Of a stretch of DNA of 64,000 bases, positions 59,427-64,000 are shown piece by piece. Position 1 is the stretch's first letter. Every line of letters starts with the position of its first letter. A program made the translations under genes and the position numbers. Below the pieces are notes generated by a model, which was given only the letters and a program-made list of their open reading frames with translations, did not search any database and was not told the DNA's origin. Source of the DNA: Panacagrimonas sp041603235 (GTDB lineage: Bacteria; Pseudomonadota; Gammaproteobacteria; Nevskiales; Nevskiaceae); assembly GCA_041603235.1 (NCBI GenBank), contig JBFIES010000005.1:211989-275988 (forward strand), given 5' to 3'.

Positions 59427-61301
59427 ATGGGTAGTCGAAGTGCGAGTGGGTCGTGCGTCCGCGTGGCCATTGCGATCGTGGCCGGGTTTTCATCGACGGC
59501 CGTTCTGGCCCATGGGAAACCGGGCGGTCACGACGATGGGCTGAATTGGAATTTCAGCGGTTTTGTTCGGTATGACGGTGCTTTTCGCACCTCATCTGAC
59601 GAGAACATCAAGAACCAGCGCGGCAATATATTCAATGGCGTCACCGTCAATCGAGACAGCACGGCGCTCGGCGGTGGGCCGGACACCGTAACGCGCAACG
59701 GTGAATCCTCCGACAACGACTGGAATCTCATGCAGCTTCGGGGGCAGGTCGATGTCTCCGCCAACCTGAGTCGCAATGTGCAGTTATTTGCTCGATTGCG
59801 CGGCGTGTATGACATGACCCCCTTCGATGACTTTGATCCCGAGGCGGTGGGGTCGCGCGCATCAGGATTCAACTATCAGGAGCCCGAGTACTTCGAGTAC
59901 CGCAACTATGGAAACGGTGGCAGCGCCAATCCCCTCGAGGTGGCGGGCCGACGCTACATGCTCGACCTTCCGGCTTTCTATCTCGATTACCAGAACGGGC
60001 CTTGGTTGGTTCGCGTGGGCCAGCAACAGATCGCATGGGGGCAAGCGCTGTTTTTCCGGGTCTTGGATTTGCCCAACGGTCTGGATCTGCGCCGGCACCT
60101 GTTCATCGACTATGCGCCAGAGGAATACGCGGACGAGCGCATCGGCGGGTTGGGCATCCGCACCACCTGGCAAGCAAGCCAAGTATGGGAAATCGATGCT
60201 TTCGTGCAGAAGTTCCAGCCCACCATCTACCCCAATGCCAACACGCCCTACAACGCGATTGCATCGCAGTTCAGTGTCCATGACCGATATCGAGAGTTTG
60301 ACGAACGCCTCAATGGAGGCTTGAGGGCGCGAGGTAACTTCGGGCAATGGAGCACCCAGTTTGTGGTGACGCGTCGCTATAACCCTGATGGCGTTTTTCG
60401 CTGGACGAGGTCTGAAGTGAACCGCGATCTGCCGGGGGCTCCAGGTTCGGGCTTTGTTTTGCAGAACACCGCTTTCGAAGTGGATTCCTCCGGTGTGGTG
60501 TCATCGCAGGAATGGTTTGCCTATGCCGGAGACGCGCGCCTCAACGGCTTGACCGGCCTGAACGCATCCATCGACGAGTTTCAGAGCGGTCCGGCAGGTC
60601 CTGGCGCAGATGCCCTGGGTGCGGCGGCCGTTCCCACCATGGCCCTTGCCGGAGCAGAGCTGGACCTGTTCTTCCAGTTGTCAGGCGGATTGCGTGGCCA
60701 TCTGGCGCGCGAGTATTTTCGGGAAACCAACATCGGTGCGGGTGTGAGCTATGTCTTCAATGGTGCGCCGGGATCGGTTCTGGACCAGCTCATCGTGAAT
60801 CTGGAAGCGACATTCACTCCGGACCGTAGATTCACCAATCCATCGCTGAGCAGGATGTACTTGCAGGAAGATGAAACCATCGCGGCTCTGGTGCTCGAAA
60901 AATATCAGCGTTTCAGTCAGAGCTTCCCGGCAACTTACATGGTGTTTCAATGGATGCACCGGACGCATTCCGATCTCTTCGGGCGTCATCTTGATGGCAT
61001 GGGCGGCGATGTGAATCAGCTGCCTACTGGCGTCAGTGGTGGCTGGAATGGCCTGGTACTGGCCTTTCAGCAAGCGTCTCCCACATTGACATGGCGCGTT
61101 GATGGCTCGATTTTGTACGACACCCAAGGGGGAATCTTCGTGCAGCCGGCAATACGCTATTCGCCCAATACCGACTACACCTTCGAAGTCTTCTACAACT
61201 TTCTGGAAGGCGATGTCGGAGGCGCAGATCCCAATTCCAACATCATCCAGAGTATCGACTACGCGGACGAACTGGGTTTCCGCATGAGCTATCAGTTCTA
61301 A
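59427..61301 (+). CDS. DUF1302 family outer-membrane protein
   Basis: A 624-aa protein. A signal peptide (ending AVLAH) is followed by a beta-barrel-type sequence with repeated aromatic strands (PGSGFVLQNT, NIGAGVSYVFNGAP, LTWRVDGSILYD) and a C-terminal aromatic (RMSYQF). The family core RVGQQQIAWGQALFFRVLDLPNGLDLRRHLF is present. DUF1302 proteins are usually paired with DUF1329 proteins and linked to uptake of hydrophobic substrates. No DUF1329 gene is in the window. GGAGG lies 5 bases before the ATG. Confidence 0.9.
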   Translation: MGSRSASGSCVRVAIAIVAGFSSTAVLAHGKPGGHDDGLNWNFSGFVRYDGAFRTSSDENIKNQRGNIFNGVTVNRDSTALGGGPDTVTRNGESSDNDWNLMQLRGQVDVSANLSRNVQLFARLRGVYDMTPFDDFDPEAVGSRASGFNYQEPEYFEYRNYGNGGSANPLEVAGRRYMLDLPAFYLDYQNGPWLVRVGQQQIAWGQALFFRVLDLPNGLDLRRHLFIDYAPEEYADERIGGLGIRTTWQASQVWEIDAFVQKFQPTIYPNANTPYNAIASQFSVHDRYREFDERLNGGLRARGNFGQWSTQFVVTRRYNPDGVFRWTRSEVNRDLPGAPGSGFVLQNTAFEVDSSGVVSSQEWFAYAGDARLNGLTGLNASIDEFQSGPAGPGADALGAAAVPTMALAGAELDLFFQLSGGLRGHLAREYFRETNIGAGVSYVFNGAPGSVLDQLIVNLEATFTPDRRFTNPSLSRMYLQEDETIAALVLEKYQRFSQSFPATYMVFQWMHRTHSDLFGRHLDGMGGDVNQLPTGVSGGWNGLVLAFQQASPTLTWRVDGSILYDTQGGIFVQPAIRYSPNTDYTFEVFYNFLEGDVGGADPNSNIIQSIDYADELGFRMSYQF

Positions 61302-61306
61302 AACAC

Positions 61307-61330
61307 GAGCCCCGGTGCATGGCCGGGCTC
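61307..61330. terminator. Hairpin between convergent genes
   Basis: GAGCCCCGG (61307-61315) with CCGGGCTC (61323-61330), one bulged C. It lies between the convergent stops of the DUF1302 and FAH-family genes and may serve both. There is no T-run. Confidence 0.5.
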
Positions 61331-61333
61331 GGC

Positions 61334-62023
61334 TCAATCAATGCTGACCTGAATGGGGGCCAGTCCATCGATGTGACCATGTAGGTTGTCGCCTGCAGTG
61401 ACCGGCCCGACACCTTCCGGTGTTCCGGTCATGATCAGGTCGCCCGGCATCAGAGGTTCGTATTGCGAGAGAAATGCGATGGTCTCGGCAACATTCCAGA
61501 TCATGTTGTCCAGAGTCGAGCTCTGTTTGCGGATGCCGTTGATGTCCAGATGAATAGCGCCCTGCCCAAGTTTATTGACTGAACCAGCCGGCGTGATTGC
61601 GCCGATCGGCGCAGACTGATGGAAGGACTTTCCAAGTTCCCATGGTCGACCCTTGTCGCGTAGTGCCTTCTGCACATCCCGGCGTGTCATATCCAGACCA
61701 ACCGCGTAGCCATAGATCAACTGACTCGCCTGATCCGGGTCGATTCGAAAGCCGCCTTGGGCAAGCGCAACGACAAGCTCGACTTCATGATGAAAATCCG
61801 AAGTCATTGGCGGATACGCAATGCTGATCGGTGCACTGGCATCTACCAGTGCACTCGCCGATTTCATGAAGAAGAAAGGTGGGTCGCGCTCGTCGCCGCC
61901 CATCTCTCTGGCATGCGCGGCGTAGTTGCGCCCGACGCAGAAAATGCGGGTCACCGGAAACCGCGCGCCGCTGCCGACAATACTTAGAGACGGAACTTGA
62001 GGGCTGGCGATGGCATATTTCAT
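61334..62023 (-). CDS. Fumarylacetoacetate hydrolase (FAH) family protein
   Basis: A 229-aa protein. IFCVGRNYAAHAREMG, DFHHEVELVVAL (metal-binding Glu), YGYAVGLDMTRRDVQ, KSFHQSAPIG and MTGTPEGVGPV are the standard single-domain FAH/5-oxoprolinase-like/acylpyruvase motifs. It hydrolyses or decarboxylates 2,4-dioxo or hydroxymuconate-type acids using Mg2+. The ATG at 62023 (MKYAIA) is chosen. A TTG nine codons upstream is less likely. The 118 bp between it and the HD-domain gene hold nothing clear. Confidence 0.92.
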   Translation of the reverse strand: MKYAIASPQVPSLSIVGSGARFPVTRIFCVGRNYAAHAREMGGDERDPPFFFMKSASALVDASAPISIAYPPMTSDFHHEVELVVALAQGGFRIDPDQASQLIYGYAVGLDMTRRDVQKALRDKGRPWELGKSFHQSAPIGAITPAGSVNKLGQGAIHLDINGIRKQSSTLDNMIWNVAETIAFLSQYEPLMPGDLIMTGTPEGVGPVTAGDNLHGHIDGLAPIQVSID

Positions 62024-62141
62024 GAGGGACTGACGTTCGGACGATGGCAAGACGCCATTCGTCAGTATTCTGCGCGATGCTCAGCGACAGGTCATGCTGG
62101 GAGACATTCCTTGCATTGTTTTCGGGCGCTGTGATGCTGGG

Positions 62142-62837
62142 CTACCAGCGAAGGATGGGTACGGGATTGAGGGGGTGACGAAGCATCCACTTGAGGCTGA
62201 CTTTCAGCACGTGGTTGGGATAGAAGGCTGCAATCGGGAATGCCTGGCGAACTTCCTGTACATAAGCCTTGGGCAGGCCGAAGCGGAACAAGGCAAAAGA
62301 AATGTCGCACCAATCGGCTCGACGAATGGGTTCAACCCATTCGCGGCTTTCCTGTGTGTAGGCGGTGATCTTGTGGTGCGACTCGATCATCAGGCGCATT
62401 TCGGGCTTCCAATCACTTCGGCCGCTTTGCTCGAGATAGGCATCGGCCTGGTCTGCCGAAGGGTGCAGGTAGTCGAGGTTGTCGTCAGGCCAGGCCGCAA
62501 TGTCGTGGAACGCAGCACAGATGGCGATCTTGTCATCTCTCTCAGCGCTGGCTGGCGTCCACTGGCGGGCAAAGTTGAACATGCGGTAGACATGGCCTCT
62601 ATAGGCTGAAAACACGGCATCGTTGCCGCCGAACACGGCGCGGCGCGCATCAAGCAGTTCGTCGATCAGTGCGTAGTTGTGCACGATTCTGCTGCCCCGC
62701 TTCAGTGTCTGGTCAGGGCATTCGGCGCCTTCTGGAATCTCGCCCTGTGCATGCGCTGCACAGCAGGAATGGGTCTCTTGCGGAACGGATGGCTTGTTCT
62801 TCATGGCATCGGTTTCTTGGGTGGCATTGCCTGACAT
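62142..62837 (-). CDS. HD-domain protein
   Basis: A 231-aa protein. The N-terminal 40 residues are variable, with Cys and His (THSCCAAHAQGEIPEGAECPD). The rest is a helical HD fold with VHNYALIDELL, YRGHVYRMFNFAR, the metal motif AAFHDIAAWPDDNLDYLHP and ESHHKITAY. It likely hydrolyses a phosphate ester, substrate unknown. The ATG at 62837 has AGCGGGG upstream. An ATG at 62804 is also in frame. It is divergent from the LysR gene, with a 67-bp spacer. Confidence 0.82.
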   Translation of the reverse strand: MSGNATQETDAMKNKPSVPQETHSCCAAHAQGEIPEGAECPDQTLKRGSRIVHNYALIDELLDARRAVFGGNDAVFSAYRGHVYRMFNFARQWTPASAERDDKIAICAAFHDIAAWPDDNLDYLHPSADQADAYLEQSGRSDWKPEMRLMIESHHKITAYTQESREWVEPIRRADWCDISFALFRFGLPKAYVQEVRQAFPIAAFYPNHVLKVSLKWMLRHPLNPVPILRW

Positions 62838-62872
62838 TACGCCCCGCTCTTTGTCGGTGCCAAGTGATAATG

Positions 62873-62889
62873 TGCAAACACAGATTGCA
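62873..62889. promoter_or_regulatory. Palindrome in the LysR divergent spacer
   Basis: TGCAA (62873-62877), 7 bases, TTGCA (62885-62889), perfect and centred in the 67-bp spacer. It is a good candidate LysR-protein binding site controlling both the HD-domain gene and itself. GATAAT at 62866-62871 could be the -10 of the LysR gene. Confidence 0.6.
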
Positions 62890-62904
62890 AAAACGCAACA
62901 AGAA

Positions 62905-63801
62905 ATGATCGACACCAATACGCCGCTCGACTGGAATGACATTCCCATTCTTCTGGCCCTTGCAAGACAGAGGACCATGCGCGCGGCTAGCGCCCATCTT
63001 GGGATGGATACGTCCACCATCAGTCGCCGTGTTGCTGCTGCCGAGAGGCGGCTTGGAACCCGGCTGTTGGTTCGCGGAGCAAGTGGATACACGCCGACCG
63101 CTGCCGGTCAGACCTTTCTGGCTGCGGTGGAGGGAATCGAAGGCAATATCAAATCGTTGGTAGCCGCGACACAGGCGGAGGCCGAAATGCCAGCGGGTTC
63201 GGTTCGCGTCACGTCGGTGGATACGGTGCTCAACGATTGGCTGATTGCTCGTTTGCCAAGGCTGCAGCAGCAGTTTCCAGGAATGCAGATCACGGCACTG
63301 TCAGACAACAACACCCTGTCTTTCATGCGTAGCGAAGCGGATCTGGCGCTGCGTGTGAGCAGGCCTCGTGAAGATGCGGCTCTTCTGATGCGGAGAATTG
63401 GCACAGTTGGCGTCGCAATCTACGGTGCCCGGAAATTCAGCCGCACACCGCGGCAGGCTCTGAGCAAGCTGCCCTGGCTTGCGTTCAACAGCGATCTGTC
63501 TGGTAGCGAGGAGTCGCATTGGATGGGCCAAGTGGTTCCAGACGCGAAGATCGCATTTCGCTGCAGCTCGGTTTCCGGTTTGTTGAAAGCTTGCGAAGCG
63601 GGATTGGGCGTCGCCTTGCTACCTTGCTTTGCTGTCCAGTCCCGCAAGCTGCTGCGCCTGAGCAAGGGCGTTGAGTATCAGCGCGACTTCTGGCTTCTGA
63701 GTCATCGCGATACCGCCAATATCCGCCGTTTCAGAGTGGTTAGTGACTGGATCGCGGCACAGGCTGATGAGGATCAGGCCTTGCTGTCAGGCAGGGGCTA
63801 G
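62905..63801 (+). CDS. LysR family transcriptional regulator
   Basis: A 298-aa regulator. N-terminal HTH at about 10-65 (DIPILLALARQRTMRAASAHLGMDTSTISRRVAAAERRLGTRLLVR), followed by the linker helix and the two-lobed effector domain (SEADLALRVSRP, GLLKACEAGLGVALLPCFA). The ATG at 62905 has GCAACAAGAA before it, so the Shine-Dalgarno is poor. It is divergent from the HD-domain gene. The effector is unknown. Confidence 0.9.
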   Translation: MIDTNTPLDWNDIPILLALARQRTMRAASAHLGMDTSTISRRVAAAERRLGTRLLVRGASGYTPTAAGQTFLAAVEGIEGNIKSLVAATQAEAEMPAGSVRVTSVDTVLNDWLIARLPRLQQQFPGMQITALSDNNTLSFMRSEADLALRVSRPREDAALLMRRIGTVGVAIYGARKFSRTPRQALSKLPWLAFNSDLSGSEESHWMGQVVPDAKIAFRCSSVSGLLKACEAGLGVALLPCFAVQSRKLLRLSKGVEYQRDFWLLSHRDTANIRRFRVVSDWIAAQADEDQALLSGRG

Positions 63802-63861
63802 ACGCGTACTCAAGCTGGAGGGGCGGCGGCCCAAGTAGGAATCGCCATGCAGATAAACCCA

Positions 63862-63907
63862 TAAAAAAGCCCGTTTGAAGCGCGATGAATTGCGCATCAA
63901 ACGGGCT
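63862..63907 (-). terminator. Rho-independent terminator of the gene at the right edge
   Basis: AGCCCGTTTGA (63868-63878) pairs with TCAAACGGGCT (63897-63907), and an inner GCGC/GCGC pair extends the stem past one A-A mismatch. Read on the minus strand it is followed by six T. It ends the gene that runs in from the right edge. Confidence 0.9.
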
Positions 63908-63921
63908 GGACCTCTGGGCGC

Positions 63922-64000
63922 TTATGCGCCCATGGTCTTCAGGCGTTTAGCCAGCTTCGTCTGCAGCCGGGGCTGCATCTTCAGCATCGAGTTCGCTTTC
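63922..64000 (-). CDS. 3' end of an unidentified gene, cut by window edge
   Basis: The last 25 full codons before TAA (63922-63924) read KANSMLKMQPRL...KTMGA, a basic tail. I chose this frame because its third positions are strongly G/C, as in neighbouring genes. A second open frame (ending EDAAPAADEAG) has weak third-position bias. A terminator follows 15 bp later. The protein cannot be named from so short a piece. Confidence 0.5.
   Translation of the reverse strand, partial: KANSMLKMQPRLQTKLAKRLKTMGA

Noticed and set aside
1..64000. tRNA, rRNA, insertion sequence, prophage or integrase
   Set aside because: I looked for tRNA-like T-loop sequences, transposase and integrase motifs and found none that hold up.

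Overview
The window is a chromosomal segment of a GC-rich Gammaproteobacterium. The evidence for this is the ybbA/ybbP/tesA locus, the order argB - (DUF4124-type gene) - pyrE | exonuclease III, which matches the pseudomonad argB...pyrE|crc region, an E. coli-type prkB, thiS-thiG-trmB, and CRP-type palindromes (GTGA-N6-TCAC). The mix of acyl-CoA ligases, CoA-transferase, DUF1302 outer-membrane protein, cytochrome P450 and exosortase E would suit a hydrocarbon- or steroid-degrading lineage such as Nevskiales. That placement is inference only. I see no rRNA, tRNA, CRISPR array, transposase, integrase or phage gene.

Layout. 1-12.9 kb: a DUF1365/FAD-oxidase pair (the first cut by the window edge), tesA divergent from ybbA with overlapping start codons, then an insertion between ybbA and its permease ybbP. 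The insertion holds an acyltransferase, a MerT/MerP-like envelope metal module, a DksA-type zinc protein and a P450. A HAD-phosphatase/membrane fusion follows ybbP. 12.9-15.9 kb: a low-GC orphan and a two-gene unit of a Tat-exported flavin amine oxidase and a probable halohydrin dehalogenase. 16-27.4 kb: mostly housekeeping genes (argB, pyrE, xthA, ampG-like MFS, DUF389 membrane protein, aldo/keto reductase, prkB, trmB, thiG, thiS). 27.6-31.2 kb: a CrtC-like/conserved hypothetical/phosphotransferase operon facing a TetR gene, with a clear operator between them. 31.2-34.3 kb: a very large lipoprotein metalloprotease. 34.5-39.6 kb: CoA-transferase, a LuxR-HTH/acyl-CoA-ligase fusion and a second acyl-CoA ligase. 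39.6-42.5 kb: a TetR gene, an isonitrile-hydratase-like DJ-1 protein and DUF2855.

42.5-48.1 kb: a DUF1800/DUF1501 secreted pair (the first with a 20-unit Thr-Pro linker), then a compact exosortase E / VPEID-CTERM system with two in-phase CRP-like sites and an attenuator between substrate and sortase. 48.2-50.6 kb: an SDR-GST-SDR operon. 50.8-53.3 kb: the adaptive alkylation operon ada - 2OG oxygenase - alkB with an Ada box. 53.3-53.9 kb: a non-coding stretch with strong terminators. 53.9-64 kb: a beta-lactamase-fold hydrolase, a PAS histidine kinase/FixJ-type regulator pair, an acyl-CoA ligase, a DUF1302 outer-membrane protein, an FAH-family enzyme, an HD-domain protein divergent from a LysR regulator, and the 3' end of an unidentified gene.

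The items most worth a second look are the halohydrin dehalogenase (both family signatures are intact), the LuxR-acyl-CoA ligase fusion, the VPEID-CTERM/exosortase E unit with its regulation, and the Mer-like module without a reductase.
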